Origin: Nemophila menziesii
Taxonomy: Eukaryota > Streptophyta > Magnoliopsida > Boraginales > Hydrophyllaceae
Length of the DNA: 64,000 bases
Direction: 5' to 3'
Assembly (NCBI GenBank): GCA_029959085.1
Contig: JARWIR010000014.1
Location: 11,764,001 to 11,828,000 of the forward strand
In this document: piece after piece, positions 10,506-23,004 of the stretch
How positions within the stretch are numbered: the first letter of the stretch is position 1
How the letters are laid out: each line of letters starts with the position of its first letter
Translations under genes and position numbers: made by a program
The notes under the pieces: model-generated
Database searches by the model: none
Seen by the model: only the letters and a program-made list of their open reading frames with translations
What the model was told of the DNA's origin: nothing

Positions 10506-13500
10506 ACGGTTGTTATAACCCTAAAGGACCCAAAATACGATATCCTAAAATTGTATAATAAATACAACCTAAAAGTCAACAAAACACACTCAAAACGTAA
10601 AACAGATCATCTTAGATGGCGAAGCTATGTGTCGGTCCTAGAAGGCCCAACGCACTCAAAAAACATATATTATGTGCCCCATTCTGAAAAAATATGCGAA
10701 AGTTACCGAAAATCCTCCCAGGAATATCGAAAACCATAAAAACGGTTTGCAGAGTGTTTGGATGAAAGAAACAAGACAAAATCTTCACGTTATTATTCTT
10801 TCCATGGTTAGGGTTAGTGATTAAGGTTTTGGGATTAGGTTATAGGGTTTAGTATTTAGGGTTTGGGGTTTGTGGTTTATTTTTAGAGTTTATGGTTAGT
10901 ATTTAGGTCATACGGTGATGGATTAGTTATAGGTTATAAGGTAAAGGTTTTGTGTTTATGGTTTAGGGTATAACGTTAGAGTCTTTAGAAATTAGGGTTG
11001 AATGTTACGGTTGGTATAACCCTAACGGACCCAAAATACGATATCCTAAAATAGTATATTAAAAACAACCTAAAATTCAACAAAACACATCTCAAAACGT
11101 AAAATAGATCATCTTAGATGGCGAAGTTATGTGTCGGTCCCAGAAGGTCCAACGCACTCAAAAAACATATATTATGTCCCCCATTATGAAAAACTATGCG
11201 AAAGTTACCGAAAATCCTCCTGGAACTTCGAAAACCTTAAAAACGGTTTGCAGAGTGTTTGCATGAAAGAAACAAGCCAAAATCTTCACGTTATTATCCT
11301 TTCCATGGTTAGGTTAGTGATTAAGGTTTTAGGATTAGGGTATAGGGTTTAGTATTTAAGGTTTGGGGTTTGTGGTTTATTGTTAGAGTTTATGGTTAGT
11401 ATTTAGGGCATATGGTGATGGATTAGGTATATGTTATAAGGTTAGGGTTTATGGTTTATGGTTTAGGGTATAACGTTAGAGACTTTAGAAATTAGGGTTG
11501 AATGTTACGGTTGGTATAACCCTAACGGACCCAAAATACGATATCCTAAAATAGTATATTAAAAACAACCTAAAATTCAACAAAACACATCTCAAAACGT
11601 AAAATAGATCATCTTAGATGGCGAAGTTATGTGTCGGTCCCAGAAGGTCCAACACACTCAAAAAACATATATTATGTCCCCCATTATGTAAATTTATGCG
11701 AAAGTTACCGAAAATCCTCCTGGAACTTCGAAAACCTTAAAAACGGTTTGCAGAGTGTTTGCATGAAAGAAACAAGCCAAAATCTTCACGTTATTATCCT
11801 TTCCATGGTTAGGTTAGTGATTAAGGTTTTGGGATTAGGGTATAGGGTTTAGTATTTAAGGTTTGGGGTTTGTGGTTTATTGTTAGAGTTTATGGTTAGT
11901 ATTTAGGGCATATGGTGATGGATTAGGTATATGTTATAAGGTTAGGGTTTTGGGTTTATGGTTTAGGGTATAACGTTAGAGACTTTAGAAATTAGGGCTG
12001 AATGTTACGGTTGGTATAACCCTAACGGACCCAAAATACGATATCCTAAAATAGTATATTAAAAACAACCTAAAATCCAACAAAACACATCTCAAAACGT
12101 AAAATAGATCATCTTAGATGGCGAAGTTATGTGTCGGTCCCAGAAGGTCCAACGCACTCGAAAAACATATATTATGTCCACCATTATGAAAAAGTATGCG
12201 AAAGTTACCGAAAATCCTCCTGGAACTTCGAAAACCTTAAAAACTGTTTGCAGAATGTTTGCATGAAAGAAACAAGCCAAAATCTTCACGTTATTATCCT
12301 TTCCATAGTTAGGGTTAGTGATTAAGGTTTTGGGATTAGGTTATAGGGTTTAGTATTTAGGGTTTGGGGTTTGTGGTTTATTTTTAGAGTTTATGGTTAG
12401 TATTTAGGTCATACGGTGATGGATTAGTTATAGGTTATAAGGTAAAGGTTTTGTGTTTATGGTTTAGGGTATAACGTTAGAGTCTTTAGAAATTAGGGTT
12501 GAATGTTACGGTTTGCATAACCCTAACGGACCCAAAATACGATATCCTAAAATAGTATATTAAAAACAACCTAAAAGTCAACAAAACACATCTCAAAACG
12601 TAAAACAGATCATCTTAGATGGCGAAGTTATGTGTCGGTCCTAGAAGGCGCAACGCACTCAAAAAACATACATTATGTGCCCTATTCTGAGAAAGTATGC
12701 GAAAGTTAGCAAAAAATCCTCCTGGGAACTTCGAAAATCTTAAAAACGGTTTGTAGAGTGTTTGGATGATAGAAACAAGCCAAAATCTTCACGTTATTAT
12801 CTTTTCCATGGTTAGGGTTAGTGATTAAGGTTTTCGGATTAGGGTAAAGGGTTTAGTATTTAGGGTTTGGGGTTTGTTGTTTATTGTTAGTATTTAGGGC
12901 ATATGGTGATGGATTATGTATAGGTTATAAGGTTAAGGTTTTGTTTTTATGGTTTAGGGTATAACGTTAGAGACTTTAAAAATTAGGGTTGAATGTTACG
13001 GTTGGTATAACCCTAACGGACCCAAAATACGATATCCTAAAATAGTATATTAAAAACAACCTAAAATTCAACAAAACACATCTCAAAACGTAAAATAGAT
13101 CATCTTAGATGGCGAAGTTATGTGTCGGTCCCAGAAGGTCCAACACACTCAAAAAACATATATTATGTCCCCCATTATGTAAATTTATGCGAAAGTTACC
13201 GAAAATCCTCCTGGAACTTCGAAAACCTTAAAAACGGTTTGCAGAGTGTTTGCATGAAAGAAACAAGCCAAAATCTTCACGTTATTATCCTTTCCATGGT
13301 TAGGTTAGTGATTAAGGTTTTGGGATTAGGGTATAGGGTTTAGTATTTAAGGTTTGGGGTTTGTGGTTTATTGTTAGAGTTTATGGTTAGTATTTAGGGC
13401 ATATGGTGATGGATTAGGTATATGTTATAAGGTTAGGGTTTTGGGTTTATGGTTTAGGGTATAACGTTAGAGACTTTAGAAATTAGGGCTGAATGTTACG

Positions 13501-15502
13501 GTTGGTATAACCCTAACGGACCCAAAATACGATATCCTAAAATAGTATATTAAAAACAACCTAAAATTCAACAAAACACATCTCAAAACGTAAAATAGAT
13601 CATCTTAGATGGCGAAGTTATGTGTCGGTCCCAGAAGGTCCAACGCACTCAAAAAACATATATTATGTCCCCCATTATGAAAAAGTATGCGAAAGTTACC
13701 GAAAATCCTCCTGGAACTTCGAAAACCTTAAAAACGGTTTGCAGAATGTTTGCATGAAAGAAACAAGCCAAAATCTTCACGTTATTATCCTTTCCATAGT
13801 TAGGGTTAGTGATTAAGGTTTTGGGATTAGGTTATAGGGTTTAGTATTTAAGGTTTGGGGTTTGTGGTTTATTTTTAGAGTTTATGGTTAGTATTTAGGT
13901 CATACGGTGATGGATTAGTTATAGGTTATAAGGTAAAGGTTTTGTGTTTATGGTTTAGGGTATAACGTTAGAGTCTTTAGAAATTAGGGTTGAATGTTAC
14001 GGTTGGCATAACCCTAACGGACCCAAAATACGATATCCTAAAATAGTATATTAAAAACAACCTAAAAGTCAACAAAACACATCTCAAAACGTAAAACAGA
14101 TCATCTTAGATGGCGAAGTTATGTGTCGGTCCTAGAAGGCGCAACGCACTCAAAAAACATACATTATGTGCCCCATTCTGAGAAAGTATGCGAAAGTTAG
14201 CAAAAAATCCTCCTGGGAACTTCGAAAATCTTAAAATCGGTTTGTAGAGTGTTTGGATGATAGAAACAAGCCAAAATCTTCACGTTATTATCTTTTCCAT
14301 GGTTAGGGTTAGTGATTAAGGTTTTCGGATTAGGGTATAGGGTTTAGTATTTAGGGTTTGGGGTTTGTGGTTTATTGTTAGCGTTTATGGTTAGTATTTA
14401 GGTCATACGGTGATGGATTAGTTATAGGTTATAAGGTAAAGGTTTTGTGTTTATGGTTTAGGGTTTAACGTTAGAGACTTTAGAAATTAGGGTTGAATGT
14501 TACGGTTGTTATAACCCTAAAGGACCCAAAATACGATATCCTAAAATTGTATAATAAATACAACCTAAAAGTCAACAAAACACACTCAAAACGTAAAACA
14601 GATCATCTTAGATGGCGAAGCTATGTGTCGGTCCTAGAAGGCCCAACGCACTCAAAAAACATATATTATGTGCCCCATTCTGAAAAAATATGCGAAAGTT
14701 ACCGAAAATCCTCCCAGGAATATCGAAAACCATAAAAACGGTTTGCAGAGTGTTTGGATGAAAGAAACAAGACAAAATCTTCACGTTATTATTCTTTCCA
14801 TGGTTAGGGTTAGTGATTAAGGTTTTGGGATTAGGTTATAGGGTTTAGTATTTAGGGTTTGGGGTTTGTGGTTTATTTTTAGAGTTTATGGTTAGTATTT
14901 AGGTCATACGGTGATGGATTAGTTATAGGTTATAAGGTAAAGGTTTTGTGTTTATGGTTTAGGGTATAACGTTAGAGTCTTTAGAAATTAGGGTTGAATT
15001 TTACGGTTGGTATAACCCTAACGGACCCAAAATACGATATCCTAAAATAGTATATTAAAAACAACCTAAAATTCAACAAAACACATCTCAAAACGTAAAA
15101 TAGATCATCTTAGATGGCGAAGTTATGTGTCGGTCCCAGAAGGTCCAACGCACTCAAAAAACATATATTATGTCCCCCATTATGAAAAAGTATGCGAAAG
15201 TTACCGAAAATCCTCCTGGAACTTCGAAAACCTTAAAAACGGTTTGCAGAGTGTTTGCATGAAAGAAACAAGCCAAAATCTTCACGTTATTATCCTTTCC
15301 ATGGTTAGGTTAGTGATTAAGGTTTTAGGATTAGGGTATAGGGTTTAGTATTTAAGGTTTGGGGTTTGTGGTTTATTGTTAGAGTTTATGGTTAGTATTT
15401 AGGGCATATGGTGATGGATTAGGTATATGTTATAAGGTTAGGGTTTTGGGTTTATGGTTTAGGGTATAACGTTAGAGACTTTAGATATTAGGGCTGAATG
15501 TT
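7511..15502 (+). repeat. Adjacent tandem duplication of eight monomers, offset 3996
   Basis: 7511-11506 is followed directly by its copy 11507-15502, with the same unit order C-D1-B'(short)-C-D1-H-A-C. Differences seen include 7985 A versus 11981 G, gttagagtttatgg versus gttagcgtttatgg in the hybrids at 10003 and 13999, and gaatgttacgg versus gaattttacgg before the last unit. Confidence 0.9.
10506..14501 (+). repeat. Higher-order block 3: 8 monomers A-C-C-D1-B'(short)-C-D1-H
   Basis: Monomers start at 10506, 11007, 11507, 12007, 12508, 12998, 13498 and 13999. The B unit that follows A in blocks 1 and 2 is absent. The second unit (11007) has private variants gaaaaactatgcg and gggtttatggtttatgg. 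The terminal hybrid at 13999 carries gttagcgtttatgg, a marker it shares with the hybrid at 22502. Confidence 0.92.
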
Positions 15503-17006
15503 ACGGTTGGTATAACCCTAACGGAACCAAAATACGATATCCTAAAATAGTATATTAAAAACAACCTAAAATTCAACAAAACACATCTCAAAACGTAAAA
15601 TAGATCATCTTAGATGGCGAAGTTATGTGTCGGTCCCAGAAGGTCCAACGCACTCAAAAAACATATATTATGTCCCCCATTATGAAAAAGTATGCGAAAG
15701 TTACCGAAAATCCTCCTAGAACTTCGAAAACCTTAAAAACGGTTTGCAGAGTGTTTGCATGAAAGAAACAAGCCAAAATCTTCACGTTATTATCCTTTCC
15801 ATGGTTAGGTTAGTGATTAAGGTTCTGGGATTAGGGTATAGGGTTTAGTATTTAAGGTTTGGGGTTTGTGGTTTATTGTTAGAGTTTATGGTTAGTATTT
15901 AGGGCATATGGTGATGGATTAGGTATATGTTATAAGGTTAGGGTTTTGGGTTTATGGTTTAGGGTATAACGTTAGAGACTTTAGAAATTAGGGCTGAATG
16001 TTACGGTTGGTATAACCCTAACGGACCCAAAATACGATATCCTAAAATAGTATATTAAAAACAACCTAAAATTCAACAAAACACATCTCAAAACGTAAAA
16101 TAGATCATCTTAGATGGCGAAGTTATGTGTCGGTCCCAGAAGGTCCAACGCACTCAAAAAACATATATTATGTCCCCCATTATGAAAAAGTATGCGAAAG
16201 TTACCGAAAATCCTCCTGGAACTTCGAAAACCTTAAAAACGGTTTGCAGAATGTTTGCATGAAAGAAACAAGCCAAAATCTTCACGTTATTATCCTTTCC
16301 ATAGTTAGGGTTAGTGATTAAGGTTTTGGGATTAGGTTATAGGGTTTAGTATTTAAGGTTTGGGGTTTGTGGTTTATTTTTAGAGTTTATGGTTAGTATT
16401 TAGGTCATACGGTGATGGATTAGTTATAGGTTATAAGGTAAAGGTTTTGTGTTTATGGTTTAGGGTATAACGTTAGAGTCTTTAGAAATTAGGGCTGAAT
16501 GTTACGGTTGGCATAACCCTAACGGACCCAAAATACGATATCCTAAAATAGTATATTAAAAACAACCTAAAAGTCAACAAAACACATCTCAAAACGTAAA
16601 ACAGATCATCTTAGATGGCGAAGTTATGTGTCGGTCCTAGAAGGCGCAACGCACTCAAAAAACATACATTATGTGCCCCATTCTGAGAAAGTATGCGAAA
16701 GTTAGCAAAAAATCCTCCTGGGAACTTCGAAAATCTTAAAATCGGTTTGTAGAGTGTTTGGATGATAGAAACAAGCCAAAATCTTCACGTTATTATCTTT
16801 TCCATGGTTAGGGTTAGTGATTAAGGTTTTCGGATTAGGGTATAGGGTTTAGTATTTAGGGTTTGGGGTTTGTGGTTTATTGTTAGAGTTTATGGTTAGT
16901 ATTTAGGTCATACGGTGATGGATTAGTTATAGGTTATAAGGTAAAGGTTTTGTGTTTATGGTTTAGGGTTTAACGTTAGAGACTTTAGAAATTAGGGTTG
17001 AATGTT
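14502..17006 (+). repeat. Higher-order block 4: 5 monomers A-C-C-D1-H
   Basis: Monomers start at 14502, 15003, 15503, 16003 and 16504. The A unit ends in gaattttacgg instead of gaatgttacgg, a marker shared with the A unit ending at 23505. The C unit at 15503 has ggaaccaaaatacg and cctagaacttcg, both also present in the unit at 24006. Confidence 0.92.
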
Positions 17007-18508
17007 ACGGTTGTTATAACCCTAAAGGACCCAAAATACGATATCCTAAAATTGTATAATAAATACAACCTAAAAGTCAACAAAACACACTCAAAACGTA
17101 AAACAGATCATCTTAGATGGCGAAGCTATGTGTCGGTCCTAGAAGGCCCAACGCACTCAAAAAACATATATTATGTGCCCCATTCTGAAAAAATATGCGA
17201 AAGTTACCGAAAATCCTCCCAGGAATATCGAAAACCATAAAAACGGTTTGCAGAGTGTTTGGATGAAAGAAACAAGACAAAATCTTCACGTTATTATTCT
17301 TTCCATGGTTAGGGTTAGTGATTAAGGTTTTGGGATTAGGTTATAGGGTTTAGTATTTAGGGTTTGGGGTTTGTGGTTTATTTTTAGAGTTTATGGTTAG
17401 TATTTAGGTCATACGGTGATGGATTAGTTATAGGTTATAAGGTAAAGGTTTTGTGTTTATGGTTTAGGGTATAACGTTAGAGTCTTTAGAAATTAGGGTT
17501 GAATGTTACGGTTGGTATAACCCTAACGGACCCAAAATACGATATCCTAAAATAGTATATTAAAAACAACCTAAAATTCAACAAAACACATCTCAAAACG
17601 TAAAATAGATCATCTTAGATGGCGAAGTTATGTGTCGGTCCCAGAAGGTCCAACGCACTCAAAAAACATATATTATGTCCCCCATTATGAAAAAGTATGC
17701 GAAAGTTACCGAAAATCCTCCTGGAACTTCGAAAACCTTAAAAACGGTTTGCAGAGTGTTTGCATGAAAGAAAGAAGCCAAAATCTTCACGTTATTATCC
17801 TTTCCATGGTTAGGTTAGTGATTAAGGTTTTAGGATTAGGGTATAGGGTTTAGTATTTAAGGTTTGGGGTTTGTGGTTTATTGTTAGAGTTTATGGTTAG
17901 TATTTAGGGCATATGGTGATGGATTAGGTATATGTTATAAGGTTAGGGTTTTGGGTTTATGGTTTAGGGTATAACGTTAGAGACTTTAGAAATTAGGGCT
18001 GAATGTTACGGTTGGTATAACCCTAACGGAACCAAAATACGATATCCTAAAATAGTATATTAAAAACAACCTAAAATTCAACAAAACACATCTCAAAACG
18101 TAAAATAGATCATCTTAGATGGCGAAGTTATGTGTCGGTCCCAGAAGGTCCAACGCACTCAAAAAACATATATTATGTCCCCCATTATGAAAAAGTATGC
18201 GAAAGTTACCGAAAATCCTCCTGGAACTTCGAAAACCTTAAAAACGGTTTGCAGAGTGTTTGCATGAAAGAAACAAGCCAAAATCTTCACGTTATTATCC
18301 TTTCCATAGTTAGGGTTAGTGATTAAGGTTTTGGGATTAGGGTATAGGGTTTAGTATTTAGGGTTTGGGGTTTGTGGTTTATTGTTAGAGTTTATGGTTA
18401 GTATTTAGGTCATACGGTGATGGATTAGTTATAGGTTATAAGGTAAAGGTTTTGTGTTTATGGTTTAGGGTTTAACGTTAGAGACTTTAGAAATTAGGGT
18501 TGAATGTT
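17007..18508 (+). repeat. Higher-order block 5: trimer A-C-D2
   Basis: Monomers start at 17007, 17508 and 18008. The C unit has gaaagaaagaagcc where most C units have gaaagaaacaagcc; the same substitution marks the C units at 19010 and 26011. The D2 unit begins with ggaaccaaaatacg. Confidence 0.92.
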
Positions 18509-21500
18509 ACGGTTGTTATAACCCTAAAGGACCCAAAATACGATATCCTAAAATTGTATAATAAATACAACCTAAAAGTCAACAAAAGACACTCAAAACG
18601 TAAAACAGATCATCTTAGATGGCGAAGCTATGTGTCGGTCCTAGAAGGCCCAACGCACTCAAAAAACATATATTATGTGCCCCATTCTGAAAAAATATGC
18701 GAAAGTTACCGAAAATCCTCCCAGGAATATCGAAAACCATAAAAACGGTTTGCAGAGTGTTTGGATGAAAGAAACAAGACAAAATCTTCACGTTATTATT
18801 CTTTCCATGGTTAGGGTTAGTGATTAAGGTTTTGGGATTAGGTTATAGGGTTTAGTATTTAGGGTTTGGGGTTTGTGGTTTATTTTTAGAGTTTATGGTT
18901 AGTATTTATGTCATACGGTGATGGATTAGTTATAGGTTATAAGGTAAAGGTTTTGTGTTTATGGTTTAGGGTATAACGTTAGAGTCTTTAGAAATTAGGG
19001 TTGAATGTTACGGTTGGTATAACCCTAACGGACCCAAAATACGATATCCTAAAATAGTATATTAAAAACAACCTAAAATTCAACAAAACACATCTCAAAA
19101 CGTAAAATAGATCATCTTAGATGGCGAAGTTATGTGTCGGTCCCAGAAGGTCCAACGCACTCAAAAAACATATATTATGTCCCCCATTATGAAAAAGTAT
19201 GCGAAAGTTACCGAAAATCCTCCTGGAACTTCGAAAACCTTAAAAACGGTTTGCAGAGTGTTTGCATGAAAGAAAGAAGCCAAAATCTTCACGTTATTAT
19301 CCTTTCCATGGTTAGGTTAGTGATTAAGGTTTTAGGATTAGGGTATAGGGTTTAGTATTTAAGGTTTGGGGTTTGTGGTTTATTGTTAGAGTTTATGGTT
19401 AGTATTTAGGGCATATGGTGATGGATTAGGTATATGTTATAAGGTTAGGGTTTTGGGTTTATGGTTTAGGGTATAACGTTAGAGACTTTAGAAATTAGGG
19501 CTGAATGTTACGGTTGGTATAACCCTAACGGAACCAAAATACGATATCCTAAAATAGTATATTAAAAACAACCTAAAATTCAACAAAACACATCTCAAAA
19601 CGTAAAATAGATCATCTTAGATGGCGAAGTTATGTGTCGGTCCCAGAAGGTCCAACGCACTCAAAAAACATATATTATGTCCCCCATTATGAAAAAGTAT
19701 GCGAAAGTTACCGAAAATCCTCCTGGAACTTCGAAAACCTTAAAAACGGTTTGCAGAGTGTTTGCATGAAAGAAACAAGCCAAAATCTTCACGTTATTAT
19801 CCTTTCCATGGTTAGGTTAGTGATTAAGGTTTTAGGATTAGGGTATAGGGTTTAGTATTTAAGGTTTGGGGTTTGTGGTTTATTGTTAGAGTTTATGGTT
19901 AGTATTTAGGGCATATGGTGATGGATTAGGTATATGTTATAAGGTTAGGGTTTTGGGTTTATGGTTTAGGGTATAACGTTAGAGACTTTAGAAATTAGGG
20001 TTGAATGTTACGGTTGGTATAACCCTAACGGACCCAAAATACGATATCCTAAAATAGTATATTAAAAACAACCTAAAATTCAACAAAACACATCTCAAAA
20101 CGTAAAATAGATCATCTTAGATGGCGAAGTTATGTGTCGGTCCCAGAAGGTCCAACACACTCAAAAAACATATATTATGTCCCCCATTATGTAAATTTAT
20201 GCGAAAGTTACCGAAAATCCTCCTGGAACTTCGAAAACCTTAAAAACGGTTTGCAGAGTGTTTGCATGAAAGAAACAAGCCAAAATCTTCACGTTATTAT
20301 CCTTTCCATGGTTAGGTTAGTGATTAAGGTTTTGGGATTAGGGTATAGGGTTTAGTATTTAAGGTTTGGGGTTTGTGGTTTATTGTTAGAGTTTATGGTT
20401 AGTATTTAGGGCATATGGTGATGGATTAGGTATATGTTATAAGGTTAGGGTTTTGGGTTTATGGTTTAGGGTATAACGTTAGAGACTTTAGAAATTAGGG
20501 CTGAATGTTACGGTTGGTATAACCCTAACGGACCCAAAATACGATATCCTAAAATAGTATATTAAAAACAACCTAAAATCCAACAAAACACATCTCAAAA
20601 CGTAAAATAGATCATCTTAGATGGCGAAGTTATGTGTCGGTCCCAGAAGGTCCAACGCACTCGAAAAACATATATTATGTCCACCATTATGAAAAAGTAT
20701 GCGAAAGTTACCGAAAATCCTCCTGGAACTTCGAAAACCTTAAAAACTGTTTGCAGAATGTTTGCATGAAAGAAACAAGCCAAAATCTTCACGTTATTAT
20801 CCTTTCCATAGTTAGGGTTAGTGATTAAGGTTTTGGGATTAGGTTATAGGGTTTAGTATTTAGGGTTTGGGGTTTGTGGTTTATTTTTAGAGTTTATGGT
20901 TAGTATTTAGGTCATACGGTGATGGATTAGTTATAGGTTATAAGGTAAAGGTTTTGTGTTTATGGTTTAGGGTATAACGTTAGAGTCTTTAGAAATTAGG
21001 GTTGAATGTTACGGTTTGCATAACCCTAACGGACCCAAAATACGATATCCTAAAATAGTATATTAAAAACAACCTAAAAGTCAACAAAACACATCTCAAA
21101 ACGTAAAACAGATCATCTTAGATGGCGAAGTTATGTGTCGGTCCTAGAAGGCGCAACGCACTCAAAAAACATACATTATGTGCCCTATTCTGAGAAAGTA
21201 TGCGAAAGTTAGCAAAAAATCCTCCTGGGAACTTCGAAAATCTTAAAAACGGTTTGTAGAGTGTTTGGATGATAGAAACAAGCCAAAATCTTCACGTTAT
21301 TATCTTTTCCATGGTTAGGGTTAGTGATTAAGGTTTTCGGATTAGGGTAAAGGGTTTAGTATTTAGGGTTTGGGGTTTGTTGTTTATTGTTAGTATTTAG
21401 GGCATATGGTGATGGATTATGTATAGGTTATAAGGTTAAGGTTTTGTTTTTATGGTTTAGGGTATAACGTTAGAGACTTTAAAAATTAGGGTTGAATGTT

Positions 21501-23004
21501 ACGGTTGGTATAACCCTAACGGACCCAAAATACGATATCCTAAAATAGTATATTAAAAACAACCTAAAATTCAACAAAACACATCTCAAAACGTAAAATA
21601 GATCATCTTAGATGGCGAAGTTATGTGTCGGTCCCAGAAGGTCCAACACACTCAAAAAACATATATTATGTCCCCCATTATGTAAATTTATGCGAAAGTT
21701 ACCGAAAATCCTCCTGGAACTTCGAAAACCTTAAAAACGGTTTGCAGAGTGTTTGCATGAAAGAAACAAGCCAAAATCTTCACGTTATTATCCTTTCCAT
21801 GGTTAGGTTAGTGATTAAGGTTTTGGGATTAGGGTATAGGGTTTAGTATTTAAGGTTTGGGGTTTGTGGTTTATTGTTAGAGTTTATGGTTAGTATTTAG
21901 GGCATATGGTGATGGATTAGGTATATGTTATAAGGTTAGGGTTTTGGGTTTATGGTTTAGGGTATAACGTTAGAGACTTTAGAAATTAGGGCTGAATGTT
22001 ACGGTTGGTATAACCCTAACGGACCCAAAATACGATATCCTAAAATAGTATATTAAAAACAACCTAAAATTCAACAAAACACATCTCAAAACGTAAAATA
22101 GATCATCTTAGATGGCGAAGTTATGTGTCGGTCCCAGAAGGTCCAACGCACTCAAAAAACATATATTATGTCCCCCATTATGAAAAAGTATGCGAAAGTT
22201 ACCGAAAATCCTCCTGGAACTTCGAAAACCTTAAAAACGGTTTGCAGAATGTTTGCATGAAAGAAACAAGCCAAAATCTTCACGTTATTATCCTTTCCAT
22301 AGTTAGGGTTAGTGATTAAGGTTTTGGGATTAGGTTATAGGGTTTAGTATTTAAGGTTTGGGGTTTGTGGTTTATTTTTAGAGTTTATGGTTAGTATTTA
22401 GGTCATACGGTGATGGATTAGTTATAGGTTATAAGGTAAAGGTTTTGTGTTTATGGTTTAGGGTATAACGTTAGAGTCTTTAGAAATTAGGGTTGAATGT
22501 TACGGTTGGCATAACCCTAACGGACCCAAAATACGATATCCTAAAATAGTATATTAAAAACAACCTAAAAGTCAACAAAACACATCTCAAAACGTAAAAC
22601 AGATCATCTTAGATGGCGAAGTTATGTGTCGGTCCTAGAAGGCGCAACGCACTCAAAAAACATACATTATGTGCCCCATTCTGAGAAAGTATGCGAAAGT
22701 TAGCAAAAAATCCTCCTGGGAACTTCGAAAATCTTAAAATCGGTTTGTAGAGTGTTTGGATGATAGAAACAAGCCAAAATCTTCACGTTATTATCTTTTC
22801 CATGGTTAGGGTTAGTGATTAAGGTTTTCGGATTAGGGTATAGGGTTTAGTATTTAGGGTTTGGGGTTTGTGGTTTATTGTTAGCGTTTATGGTTAGTAT
22901 TTAGGTCATACGGTGATGGATTAGTTATAGGTTATAAGGTAAAGGTTTTGTGTTTATGGTTTAGGGTTTAACGTTAGAGACTTTAGAAATTAGGGTTGAA
23001 TGTT
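18509..23004 (+). repeat. Higher-order block 6: 9 monomers A-C-C-C-D1-B'(short)-C-D1-H
   Basis: Monomers start at 18509, 19010, 19510, 20010, 20510, 21011, 21501, 22001 and 22502. From the unit at 19510 onward it follows the order of the sequence that begins at 11007. The A unit has caaaagacactc instead of caaaacacactc, shared with the A units at 27012 and 28014, and a private atttatgtcat. Confidence 0.92.
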
